Positions 25,121 through 31,301 of a DNA stretch of 38,900 nucleotides are shown here, piece after piece (the stretch's first letter is position 1; every line of letters begins with the position of its first letter). The notes below the pieces were generated by a model. The model ran no database searches. It saw only the letters and a program-made list of their open reading frames with translations, and was not told the origin of the DNA. This DNA is from a virus, in IMG/VR virus record IMGVR_UViG_3300036985_008099, positions 1 through 38,900 of that record; one strand, 5' to 3'. The position numbers were made by a program, and so were the translations under genes.

Positions 25121-25447
25121 GTGAACACCAGGGATTGCGTCCAGCTAGGTTCTGATCTGCGCGGCGCCCGCGACGATCTCTACCTCGACTTGGTGCGCGA
25201 GAGCCCGACCTGCGCGATCGCGTGGCGGTTCGACAAGACCTCGGCCAGCTGGTTCTACCGCGAGGTCACGGTCACGCCCGAGCAGGACCTGCGCGAGATC
25301 GCGGGCCAGGTGGGGTGGGAGCCGCTGGATCAGGGCTGGGTCGCAGCTGGGCCGGAGGCCGAGCTTTTGGGGCACCGGTTGGTCGCGGCTCGCGCGCGTT
25401 CGCGACGCCTTGGCGGGCCTGGAAGTTGCCTCACAATCGTCACGTGA
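25121..25447 (+). CDS. Hypothetical protein at the end of the late operon
   Basis: A 108-residue product starting at GTG 25121 (MNTRDCVQLGSDLRGARDDLYLDL). The first ~75 residues look like a folded small domain (PTCAIAWRFDKTSASWFYREVTVTPEQDLREIAG); the C-terminus is basic. The family is not recognised. The ribosome-binding site is weak. Its stop codon falls inside the palindrome GTCACGTGAC at 25439-25448. It is probably the last gene of the rightward late transcript. Confidence 0.5.
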   Translation: MNTRDCVQLGSDLRGARDDLYLDLVRESPTCAIAWRFDKTSASWFYREVTVTPEQDLREIAGQVGWEPLDQGWVAAGPEAELLGHRLVAARARSRRLGGPGSCLTIVT

Positions 25448-25513
25448 CGCGTCCGGTTGGCGCGAGTCGGGCGAGTGCTGTCGATCACAAATAGGCCCGT
25501 AGCCACGGCTTCA

Positions 25514-25568
25514 GGTGAAACGTTTCACCGCGTGTTTCATGAAACGTTCCACGTTTGTTTCATGAAAC
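25514..25568. repeat. Cluster of GTTTCA-type palindromes (parS-like half-sites)
   Basis: Three perfect palindromes within 55 bases: GGTGAAACGTTTCACC (25514-25529), GTTTCATGAAAC (25534-25545) and again GTTTCATGAAAC (25557-25568). AAACGT and ACGTTT form a further inverted repeat across 25542-25556. The half-site GTTTCA(C) is that of chromosomal parS, TGTTTCACGTGAAACA, but the halves are spaced or ordered differently. A large ParB is encoded at 29548. Binding by ParB, or by another dimeric regulator, is inference. Confidence 0.7.
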
Positions 25569-25949
25569 GCTCTGCAGGGAAGGGAAGAGAAGAGAAGAAC
25601 CCCCTTTCCCCCTTAGGGCTGCAGCTGTGGAAAGCCCTCTCCCAGAGCCCTGAACCCAGACCCTGACCCCGAGACCAAGACAACCAGAAGGTCGCGGGCA
25701 AGGGCCGCTGCCCCGCCACGGCGCGATCGGGATCAGGGACGGGCAGTTGGGCCAGAATCCGACTCAGGGCCGCAAACGCGATCCTGGACCGCCGAGATCG
25801 GCGGAGCGCAAACGGGCCAGGAGGCGACCACGCGAGACCTCGAATCGGAACGCGCGGAAGGCCAGCGACGGGATCGAGCCAGACCCTGACCAGCGGGTTG
25901 CGCGGCCTCAATCGGGGTGCGATGGCGCGATGCTGGCCTATCAGGGGCT

Positions 25950-25978
25950 TTGACGGAGTGCCGGGAAGGTGCCAAGAT
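25950..25978 (+). promoter_or_regulatory. Possible promoter for the two genes at 26010 and 26339
   Basis: TTGACG at 25950-25955, a 17-base spacer, and CAAGAT at 25973-25978 (five and three of six matches to the sigma-70 consensus). The likely start of transcription is about 25 bases before ATG 26010. The -10 is weak, so the call is tentative. Confidence 0.35.
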
Positions 25979-26009
25979 CTTGGGCCGTCGGTGCAAGGAT
26001 CTCCACACG

Positions 26010-26342
26010 ATGAGGCTCGGCTCGGACCTGGTTGCAAGCGGCCGCCTGACCCAGAGGGTCCGAGCGTCCTGGATTGTGCCCCTGCTGATGCTTGGGTGTT
26101 GCAGCGCGTCCATTGCCGCGTTCGCCACCTGGAACGGATTGCAGGCTGTGGGCCTGTCAACCAGCGATGCCGGCCGCATTCTGGCCGATCCCAACTCTCA
26201 ACCGAACCGGTGTGGGCTGGCAGAAACTCAGCTGTTCAGAATCGCAGAGCAGGCCATGATCCTGCTCGAGCAGGCCGCCGAGCGTTCCGACGAAGTCGGG
26301 GCCGCGGCCCGGGCGCATTTGGAACGGCTGAGGACTCGATGA
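26010..26342 (+). CDS. Small membrane protein of unknown function
   Basis: A 110-residue protein with one strong hydrophobic segment (ASWIVPLLMLGCCSASIAAFATW, about 20-42) and a C-terminal helix (ETQLFRIAEQAMILLEQAAERSDEVGAAARAHLERL). No family is recognised. ATG 26010 follows AAGGAT. An upstream in-frame ATG at 25917 would add 31 unlikely residues. Its stop overlaps the next start (ATGA), forming a two-gene unit next to the repressor, where lysogeny-expressed accessory genes often sit. Confidence 0.5.
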   Translation: MRLGSDLVASGRLTQRVRASWIVPLLMLGCCSASIAAFATWNGLQAVGLSTSDAGRILADPNSQPNRCGLAETQLFRIAEQAMILLEQAAERSDEVGAAARAHLERLRTR

Positions 26343-26590
26343 CGGACTTCTTCACCACCGATCCCACCAAGGGGACCCCCGGCTCACCGCTCAAGGTGTG
26401 TTTCGACTTCGGCGGCGCCAACATCAGCGGCCCCATCGAGTGCAAGCTCGACTGGGGACCTGCATCGGTGCCCGACGAGACATTCGAGCTGACCGCGGCC
26501 CAGCCGTGCAAGACCGTGACGGTCCCGGCAGCCGCGACGTCGTGCATCATCTCGGACTCCAGCGAAGACCACGCGGTCTTCATCAGCTAG
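26339..26590 (+). CDS. Small beta-rich protein of unknown function
   Basis: An 83-residue protein (MTDFFTTDPTKGTPGSPLKV, then CFDFGGANISGPIECKLDWG) with alternating strand-like segments and three or four cysteines; it could be a small beta-sandwich. No signal peptide is seen. Start ATG 26339 overlaps the upstream stop by four bases. Its end is nine bases from the end of the convergent repressor gene. Co-expression with the membrane protein upstream is likely; function unknown. Confidence 0.5.
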   Translation: MTDFFTTDPTKGTPGSPLKVCFDFGGANISGPIECKLDWGPASVPDETFELTAAQPCKTVTVPAAATSCIISDSSEDHAVFIS

Positions 26591-26599
26591 GAACGGAGT

Positions 26600-27094
26600 T
26601 CAGCGGGCACTCGATCCGCGCCTCCTGAGCTTTGCCAGGACGCGCGCGATTGGCCCAACTGAACGCTGGCGATACATCTCGGAGGCCTCGCGCACAGCTG
26701 CGCGGAACTGCTGTTCCGTGACCTGCACGTCGCTTGGTTCGATGACCACGCCCACTTCAGGGGTCAACGACAGCAGCCCCAGCAGGTCGTCGCGCGTTTT
26801 GGCAAACCGCAACTTCTCGATGCGGTCCGGCGACAAGAAGTAGATCGAGCTGCTTCGCAGGATGCCGACGTCAGGACGTGGTTCGAGCAGCTCCTGCACG
26901 GACACGTCGAGGGCCTTGGCTAGTGCCAGGGCATCGCCGACCGCCATCTCCTGGGCACCAGTCTCCCAGCGCGACACACTGTTCGTGTGCTTGCCCAGGG
27001 TCTTGGCCAGGTCTGCTTGTGACCAGCCCTTGGCCTTTCGACGTGCCGCGATCCGGTCGCCGATGGCCTGCAAAAGGTTCTCTGGCTCGTCCAT
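26600..27094 (-). CDS. XRE-family repressor
   Basis: A 164-residue DNA-binding protein, the probable lysogeny repressor. The helix-turn-helix spans about 11-70: IGDRIAARRKAKGWSQADLAK, TLGKHTNSVSRWETGAQEM, then DALALAKALDVSVQELL. The C-terminal ~90 residues are not a LexA/CI-type peptidase: no Ser-Lys dyad is seen, so induction by RecA-stimulated self-cleavage is not indicated. ATG at 27094 was preferred over an in-frame TTG at 27112. A good -10 (TATGAT) lies just upstream. It points leftward, like the integrase and unlike everything else, which is typical of a lysogeny module. Confidence 0.85.
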   Translation of the reverse strand: MDEPENLLQAIGDRIAARRKAKGWSQADLAKTLGKHTNSVSRWETGAQEMAVGDALALAKALDVSVQELLEPRPDVGILRSSSIYFLSPDRIEKLRFAKTRDDLLGLLSLTPEVGVVIEPSDVQVTEQQFRAAVREASEMYRQRSVGPIARVLAKLRRRGSSAR

Positions 27095-27118
27095 TTGAGA
27101 GCTTTGTGGCAACTGCAG

Positions 27119-27147
27119 ATCATAGCGAGGCTCGGCGATTATGGCAC
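27119..27147 (-). promoter_or_regulatory. Probable repressor promoter
   Basis: On the minus strand, GTGCCA (27147-27142), 17 bases, then TATGAT (27124-27119). The predicted transcript start is near 27112, leaving a leader of only about 18 bases before ATG 27094, or none for the TTG at 27112. No Shine-Dalgarno is seen, so translation could be nearly leaderless, as with lambda cI from PRM. Confidence 0.5.
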
Positions 27148-27203
27148 AACGGAGACGAATCGGCAGAGATGTGACGATGCGTGCAGAATGTGCCGGTCGG
27201 CTG

Positions 27204-27232
27204 TTGACTCACCCGAACGGGTGTGCTTCGCT
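27204..27232 (+). promoter_or_regulatory. Rightward promoter with operator-like palindrome
   Basis: TTGACT at 27204-27209 could be a -35 box; the -10 (TTCGCT at 27227-27232) is poor. The spacer is occupied by the perfect inverted repeat CACCCG-AA-CGGGTG at 27210-27223, a 14-base palindrome of the size bound by XRE dimers. A repressor bound there would block the rightward early transcript. The palindrome is seen directly; its use is inferred. Confidence 0.5.
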
Positions 27233-27239
27233 TCTCCGC

Positions 27240-27377
27240 ATGACGACCAACGACGCTGGCGCTGATAGGTGTGAGTCGCGCACCGAGTTGTGGGGTGCAC
27301 CGATTGGCCTGCTGTTCTTCTTCGCGCTGGCGTCCGGGTGGATCGAGGCCTTGGTGTTCTGGGGGGTTCGGTCGTGA
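27240..27377 (+). CDS. Small membrane peptide downstream of the operator
   Basis: A 45-residue product from ATG 27240: MTTNDAGADRCESRTELWG followed by a hydrophobic stretch, APIGLLFFFALASGWIEALVFW, likely one membrane segment. It would be the first gene under the rightward operator-promoter. Its stop overlaps the next GTG (GTGA). No family known. An upstream in-frame ATG at 27141 would cross the operator and is less likely. Confidence 0.45.
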   Translation: MTTNDAGADRCESRTELWGAPIGLLFFFALASGWIEALVFWGVRS

Positions 27378-27664
27378 ACGCAGCCATCGCCATGACGGTG
27401 GTCGAGTCCGAGTTCATGCCGCTCGCTGCGGCAGCTGCGGACCTACACCTGACCCTCAAGCACCTGCGTCGCCTTGCCACCAAGGGACAGTTCCCGCAGC
27501 TGCTGAAGGTCACGGCCAAGCACTACCTCGTGCGTCGAGTCGACTTTGACCAGTGGAAGGCGAGCCGGTTCACCAAGTCGATCTCGACGGCTGCGGCCGT
27601 GCAGGCTGAGGCACCCAAGGCCGTGAACCGCCGCGCCGCGCCGCGCCGTCGAGGTGCCAAGTGA
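27374..27664 (+). CDS. Excisionase/AlpA-like small DNA-binding protein
   Basis: A 96-residue protein with a winged-helix opening typical of excisionases and MerR/AlpA-like regulators: FMPLAAAAADLHLTLKHLRRLATKGQFPQLLKVTAKHYLVRRVDFDQW (about 15-62). A basic tail follows (NRRAAPRRRGAK). It lies two genes from the integrase and right of the operator, the expected position for a directionality factor or a Cro-like protein. Start GTG 27374 overlaps the previous TGA. Confidence 0.65.
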   Translation: MNAAIAMTVVESEFMPLAAAAADLHLTLKHLRRLATKGQFPQLLKVTAKHYLVRRVDFDQWKASRFTKSISTAAAVQAEAPKAVNRRAAPRRRGAK

Positions 27665-27870
27665 TTGGCGTGCTGCTGGACCGGGTTCGCACCCCGATCG
27701 GCGAGGTCGATCTGTCAGGATTCACCGTGCCGCCGGGTGCGATCAAGTGGAAGGGCCGGACGTTCGCGACCGAGGTGTTGCTGAGCTCGTCGACCAAGCG
27801 GCTGTTCTACACCGAGCGCAGCCTGTGGATCGCGGCGGGTGAGGCCATCACGCCGAAGGAGCAGGCCTAG
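27661..27870 (+). CDS. Small protein of unknown function
   Basis: A 69-residue product (MIGVLLDRVRTPIGEVDLSGFTVPPGAIKWKGRTF) starting at GTG 27661, which overlaps the preceding stop and follows GAGGTGCC. Strand-rich pattern, no motif recognised. Its stop shares the bases CTAG with the stop codon of the convergent integrase gene (27867-27870). Confidence 0.5.
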   Translation: MIGVLLDRVRTPIGEVDLSGFTVPPGAIKWKGRTFATEVLLSSSTKRLFYTERSLWIAAGEAITPKEQA

Positions 27871-28934
27871 CCATGCTCGCGCTTCTCGCCTCGACCAACC
27901 ACGTATCGCAAGTGCGTGGCCGCATCGTGCAGGTCCTCGGCAACGAGGTGCACGTAGCGTTGGGTCGTGGTGTAGCTCGAGTGGCGCAGCTGGCGCTGCA
28001 CGGTCCCGGCCGGCACGCCGGCCCGGATCAGGTTGGTGGCGAGCGAGTGGCGCAGGGCGTGCGGGTGGAAGCGGGCGTCGTCGAACCGCGTAGCCCATCG
28101 GCGGAACAGCCGGTCGATCCACTGGACGCGACGGCGCTCCTCGGTGCCGGGCACGACGTGCCCGCCCTCAGCTCGCGCCACGAGTCGACCAGCGGCCTCG
28201 GCGATGTCGGCCACCAGCGGCAAGGCCTCGTCCTTGGTCTTGCCTCGCACCCAGACCAAGCGCCGCTGCAGGTCGAAGTCGATGGCCTGCAGGCGCGCGA
28301 ACTCGGCCCGGCGCAGCCCGGTGAACGCCAGGAACAGGACCACGTCGTAGTCCTCGGGCACGGCGCGCAGCTGGTCGAGCCACTTGACCATGGTCTCGGC
28401 GTCCATCACGTCGGGCTGGACGGTCTGGGCCTCGGGCCACGAGGCCAGCGGGACCGGGTTCTCGCCGCGGAACCACTGGCGCTGCGGCTTCATGGCCCAC
28501 GTGACCAGGCGGTGCAGCCAGCGCCGGTAGTGCTGGATCGTGCGGGCCGAGAACTTGCCCTGCTGCGCGATCGCGATCAGGGACTGGAGCACGGCGGGCG
28601 TGAGTCGTTCGAGCGGCAGGTCCGGGTTCAGGATGCGGAACACGGCCCTGGCCTTCTGCTCGTAGAACTCGACCGTGCCGGCGCGCCTAACGTGCCTGAT
28701 CTCGTCGTGCATGGCGTCGGCCGCTTCCTTCAGCGTGACCGTCACGGCCGGCCGGGCCTCCTCGTCGGCCCGCATCCTGGTCGCGTCTCGGTGCGCGTCC
28801 ATCGGGTCTTGGCGGGCCGGTCCGTAGGTCCGGCGCCCGTCGATCATGGCCCAGCCCCGGAAGCTCGCCCCGCGGACCTGAACCCATGGCGGAAGACGCC
28901 GTCGACTGCTGCGCGATTTGGCCCGTTTCGTCAC
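27867..28934 (-). CDS. Tyrosine-recombinase integrase
   Basis: A 355-residue site-specific recombinase. The catalytic residues are visible: Arg208 (TGLRRAE), a Lys at 232 or 234 (GKTKDEALPL), His292-x-x-Arg295 (HALRHS), His318 (LRHSSYTTT) and nucleophile Tyr327 (TQRYVHL). The N-terminus has a basic stretch and an arm-binding-type region, followed by a SAM-like core-binding domain (about 70-165). It starts at GTG 28934, next to short repeats at 28949 and 88 bases from a tRNA-Leu fragment, so its gene borders attP and Int may repress its own synthesis. Confidence 0.95.
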   Translation of the reverse strand: MTKRAKSRSSRRRLPPWVQVRGASFRGWAMIDGRRTYGPARQDPMDAHRDATRMRADEEARPAVTVTLKEAADAMHDEIRHVRRAGTVEFYEQKARAVFRILNPDLPLERLTPAVLQSLIAIAQQGKFSARTIQHYRRWLHRLVTWAMKPQRQWFRGENPVPLASWPEAQTVQPDVMDAETMVKWLDQLRAVPEDYDVVLFLAFTGLRRAEFARLQAIDFDLQRRLVWVRGKTKDEALPLVADIAEAAGRLVARAEGGHVVPGTEERRRVQWIDRLFRRWATRFDDARFHPHALRHSLATNLIRAGVPAGTVQRQLRHSSYTTTQRYVHLVAEDLHDAATHLRYVVGRGEKREHG

Positions 28935-28948
28935 ATTTGGAACGTTAC

Positions 28949-28971
28949 TTTGTGGCCACTATTGTGGCCAT
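28949..28971. repeat. Left arm-type repeats of attP
   Basis: Two 11-mers, TTTGTGGCCAC (28949-28959) and ATTGTGGCCAT (28961-28971), start 12 bases apart. They match four similar copies right of the tRNA fragment, as integrase arm-binding sites do on both sides of a core. The core of each, GTGGCCAC, is itself a palindrome. Confidence 0.65.
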
Positions 28972-29022
28972 CCCCCTCGCTCGATACCATCATGCACGAC
29001 GTAACTCGTTACCCGCACTCAC

Positions 29023-29068
29023 GCCGGAGTGGCGGAATCGGCAGACGCACAGGTTTCAAAAACCTGTG
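29023..29068 (+). other. 3'-truncated tRNA-Leu(CAA), probable attP core
   Basis: The sequence follows tRNA-Leu from the first base: acceptor strand GCCGGAG, TG, a D-arm (GCGGAATCGGCAGACGC), anticodon stem CAGGT/ACCTG with loop TTCAAAA, anticodon CAA at 29057-29059. After the anticodon stem the resemblance stops: no TPsiC arm (GGTTCRA) and no 3' acceptor strand follow. So it is not a working tRNA gene. A part-copy of a host tRNA beside the integrase is the signature of an attachment core; the crossover is probably in or near the anticodon loop. Confidence 0.75.
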
Positions 29069-29332
29069 GAGCAGAAGCGCCAGGGAAGAACGCCTCGCCC
29101 AGTCTGACCCGCGCGACGTTCGTAACTCGCGCCGCGACCAGAGCCTGAGTCGCGAGGTTGCCTCGGACCGGAAACACACCGGCAAGGCCCACCTGACCCG
29201 TTTGGGCGCGTCTTTTGTGGCCACGTTTGTGGCCACGCGTGTGGCCAAGGCTGTGGCCACGCCCGAGGGCCTGTTGCACCTGTCGCTCGGGCTCGTGTTG
29301 CTGTGCGCGATCTTCGCGCCCGGAGGTGCCCG
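29069..29332. other. Right side of attP, largely non-coding
   Basis: The stretch between the tRNA fragment and the early operon. It holds the four-copy repeat at 29214-29260. The last ~80 bases before 29336 can be read as a short hydrophobic peptide (about TPEGLLHLSLGLVLLCAIF) whose TGA would overlap the next GTG start; no reliable start was found, so no gene is called. Nothing else was recognised. Confidence 0.45.
29214..29260. repeat. Right arm-type repeats of attP, four copies on a 12-base pitch
   Basis: TTTGTGGCCAC at 29214 and 29226, CGTGTGGCCAA at 29238 and GCTGTGGCCAC at 29250, each exactly 12 bases after the last. Two more copies lie left of the tRNA fragment. The direct-repeat clusters flanking a core resemble the P and P' arm sites of lambda attP. 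Confidence 0.7.
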
Positions 29333-29551
29333 GTGAGCCCTCGTCCTCGGCCCTGTGCCACGCCCCAGAGCGTGCCGCCTCCGACCCATCGCGAGATGCT
29401 GGAGCTCGAGACGCGCGTGCGTGAACTGCAGGCGCGCAACGATCGCCTGCAGGCCTCGATCCATCACGTCGTCCGGTGCGCGCGCTCCGCGACCGGCGAG
29501 CTTGCCGAGGCCATCGCGGCCGCGGCTCGACTCTGCGTGGGTGCGTCTTGA
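29333..29551 (+). CDS. Small coiled-coil protein
   Basis: A 72-residue product from GTG 29333: a Pro/Arg-rich start, then a helix REMLELETRVRELQARNDRLQ with leucine spacing of a coiled coil, and an Ala-rich end. It precedes ParB with a four-base overlap (TTGA) and follows GGAGGTGCC. Function unknown. It may be the first gene of the large early operon. Confidence 0.5.
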   Translation: MSPRPRPCATPQSVPPPTHREMLELETRVRELQARNDRLQASIHHVVRCARSATGELAEAIAAAARLCVGAS

Positions 29552-31188
29552 ACGCCTTCGACATGCCTCCTGGCAAGATCGAGTTTCTCGAGGTCGCTCC
29601 GGTGGTCGAGGTCGCGACCATCCCGATCGCCAAGATCCGCGAGAGCACGACCAACCCGCGCAAGGCCTTCGACGAGGCCAAGCTCGCCGAGCTGACCGAC
29701 AGCGTGCGCGTGTTTGGCGTGCTGCAGCCCGTGTTGGTCAGGCCCACGTCTGACGGCCTCTACGAGCTCGTCGCTGGTGCTCGTCGCTTCCGCGCGGCAC
29801 AACGCGCCGGCCTCGAAGCCATCCCGGCGAACGTCAGAAGCCTCGACGACCAGCAGGTCCTCGAGGTCCAGGTGGTCGAGAACCTGCAGCGCGCCGACTT
29901 GTCTCCGATGGAGGAGGCCCGCGGCTATGGCCTGCTGGTGCGCCAACACGGCGTCGAAGTGGCCGCGCTGGCGGCGAGGCTTGGCAAGTCGGAGACCTAC
30001 GTCTACGGCCGCCTGCGCCTCTGTGACCTGCCGGCCGAAGTCCAGGACCTGGTCGACCAGGGGTTCCTGCAGGTGGCGGTCGCGCAGCTGCTGACGCGCG
30101 TGCCCGCGGCCATGCAGGTCGAGGCGGCCGAAGAACTGGCCGCCGGGGCCGAGGACTGGCAGCAGGCCGCGTCCGTGTCGGAGGCGCGCCGGATCATCTC
30201 GACGCGCTACTGGCTGAGCCTTGAGGGCGCGCCGTTCGACGCGACCGACGCGACGCTCGTGCCGGAAGCCGGCGCGTGCGGCACGTGCCCGAAGCGTTCT
30301 GGAGCCCAGGCCACGCTGTTCGGCGAGCCCTCGACCCAGGACCACTGCACGGACAGCCCGTGCTTCCAGCGCAAGGTCGCGGCGTCGTGGGCGCGTCGCC
30401 GCACGGCCGCTGCAGTCAGCGGCCAGGTCGTGATCGACACGAAGCGCGAGGCCGAGAAGGCCTTCGAGACCACGATCGCGCTCGACGACAAGTGCTACCA
30501 GGACCCGAAGAACCGGACCTACCGCAAGCTCCTGGGGAAGGACCTGAACGACATGCCGATCGCGCTCGTGCAGCACGCGGCCAAGGCACCGGCGGGCCAG
30601 GAGCGCGTCGACCGCAAGCTCGTGCACAAGGCGCTGCGCGACAAGATCCCGTCGCTCGGGGCCCAGGAGGCCAAGCGCGGCGCGGACCCGGAACGCGCGT
30701 CGGAGCTCGAGCGCGCGCGCATCCGGGCCCTGGCGGTCGAGGCCGCGCTGCCCGAGCTCGACGAGAAGGTCAGCACTCACCTCGACGAGGCCCACATGCT
30801 GGCCCTGGTCATCTGCACGCTGCTGCCCAGCGTGCAGGGGCGCGAGAGCGTGCTGGCCCGGTTGCAGGTCGACCTCGACCTGCTGATGTCCAAGCTCGAC
30901 CACGTCGTGCTGCACCACCACCTCATCAACGAGTTCAGCGTGGTGAAGCTCAGCCAGATCGTGGTCCACCTGCTGGCCCACCAGTCAGGCAACCCGGCGC
31001 CGCGCATCCACCACGACTACAGCTACTCGTGGCGGTTGGTCTGTGGGGTGCTCGGCATCGACATGGCCGCGCTCGAGAAGCGCGTCAAGACCAAGCGCCA
31101 GGCCCCGGCGAAGGTCGCGAAGGTCAAGGTTGCGGGCAAGGCCAAGAGCACGGGCAAGCGGGCCAAGGCCGCCGGGGGTGCGTCGTGA
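29548..31188 (+). CDS. Large ParB-family DNA-binding protein
   Basis: A 546-residue ParB/Spo0J/KorB-type protein. The CTP-binding ParB domain (about 20-125) has NPRKAFDEAKLAELTDSV, box GARRFRA (usually GERRFRA) and ENLQRADLSPMEEARGY; the DNA-reading helix-turn-helix follows (VAALAARLGKSETYVYGRLRL, about 140-165). About residue 248 on there is a four-cysteine knuckle (ACGTCPKRSG, then CTDSPCFQRK), as in the long plasmid/phage type, and a lysine-rich tail. No ParA gene is visible. Start TTG 29548 overlaps the previous stop; ATG 29563 is the alternative. Possible roles: partition of a plasmid prophage, replication control, or a transcription regulator acting at the palindromes near 25514. Confidence 0.85.
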   Translation: MNAFDMPPGKIEFLEVAPVVEVATIPIAKIRESTTNPRKAFDEAKLAELTDSVRVFGVLQPVLVRPTSDGLYELVAGARRFRAAQRAGLEAIPANVRSLDDQQVLEVQVVENLQRADLSPMEEARGYGLLVRQHGVEVAALAARLGKSETYVYGRLRLCDLPAEVQDLVDQGFLQVAVAQLLTRVPAAMQVEAAEELAAGAEDWQQAASVSEARRIISTRYWLSLEGAPFDATDATLVPEAGACGTCPKRSGAQATLFGEPSTQDHCTDSPCFQRKVAASWARRRTAAAVSGQVVIDTKREAEKAFETTIALDDKCYQDPKNRTYRKLLGKDLNDMPIALVQHAAKAPAGQERVDRKLVHKALRDKIPSLGAQEAKRGADPERASELERARIRALAVEAALPELDEKVSTHLDEAHMLALVICTLLPSVQGRESVLARLQVDLDLLMSKLDHVVLHHHLINEFSVVKLSQIVVHLLAHQSGNPAPRIHHDYSYSWRLVCGVLGIDMAALEKRVKTKRQAPAKVAKVKVAGKAKSTGKRAKAAGGAS

Positions 31189-31301
31189 AGATGCTCAACC
31201 GCCACAGCCTCTACCGAGTGGTCAGCCGAGGGCCGACGGGCCGCGCCGAGAAGGCCGAAGCCGAACTCGCTGCCGCCAAGCGTTCAGGGGGCCAAAAGTG
31301 A
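31185..31301 (+). CDS. Very small basic protein
   Basis: A 38-residue product (MKMLNRHSLYRVVSR, then GPTGRAEKAEAELAAAKR) starting at GTG 31185, overlapping the ParB stop and preceded by GGGGGTGCG. Its own stop overlaps the next GTG start. The tight coupling on both sides supports it, but it is too short to classify. Confidence 0.4.
   Translation: MKMLNRHSLYRVVSRGPTGRAEKAEAELAAAKRSGGQK

Larger units (their letters stand above)
25448..26009. other. Non-coding region between late genes and the lysogeny side
   Basis: No convincing gene in 560 bases on either strand; open frames here are low-complexity and antisense-like. It begins with the palindrome GTCACGTGAC (25439-25448), contains the cluster of GTTTCA/TGAAAC palindromes at 25514-25568, then a purine-rich run followed by a C/T-rich run (about 25575-25617), and ends with a possible promoter at 25950-25978. 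The region is a good place for an operator, partition site or replication origin; which one cannot be settled by reading. Confidence 0.55.

Noticed and set aside
25089-25125. tRNA-like stretch containing TGGTAGAACGG before the gene at 25121.
   Set aside because: No anticodon arm, acceptor pairing or TPsiC sequence could be built around it.
25457-25666. A 69-codon frame spanning the palindrome cluster.
   Set aside because: It has no ribosome-binding site, and its composition comes from the palindromes and the purine-rich run. Better read as a regulatory region.
25537-26160. A 207-codon minus-strand frame across the non-coding region.
   Set aside because: The product is Arg/Pro/Ser-rich with no folded-domain pattern and runs against the coupled small genes at 26010.
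26600-27094. LexA/CI-type self-cleaving repressor.
   Set aside because: The C-terminal part shows no Ala-Gly cleavage site with downstream Ser and Lys pattern; only the XRE helix-turn-helix is supported.
29023-29110. A complete tRNA-Leu gene.
   Set aside because: The TPsiC arm and the 3' acceptor strand are not present after the anticodon stem; it is a truncated copy consistent with an attachment core.
29214-29260. CRISPR array or ordinary tandem repeat.
   Set aside because: Units are 11-12 bases without spacers and are matched by two copies on the other side of the core, which fits integrase arm sites better. No cas genes are present.
27873-29336. A 487-codon frame antisense to the integrase and through attP.
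   Set aside because: It overlaps the integrase with all catalytic residues on the other strand, and runs through the tRNA fragment. Only its last short hydrophobic part is considered separately.
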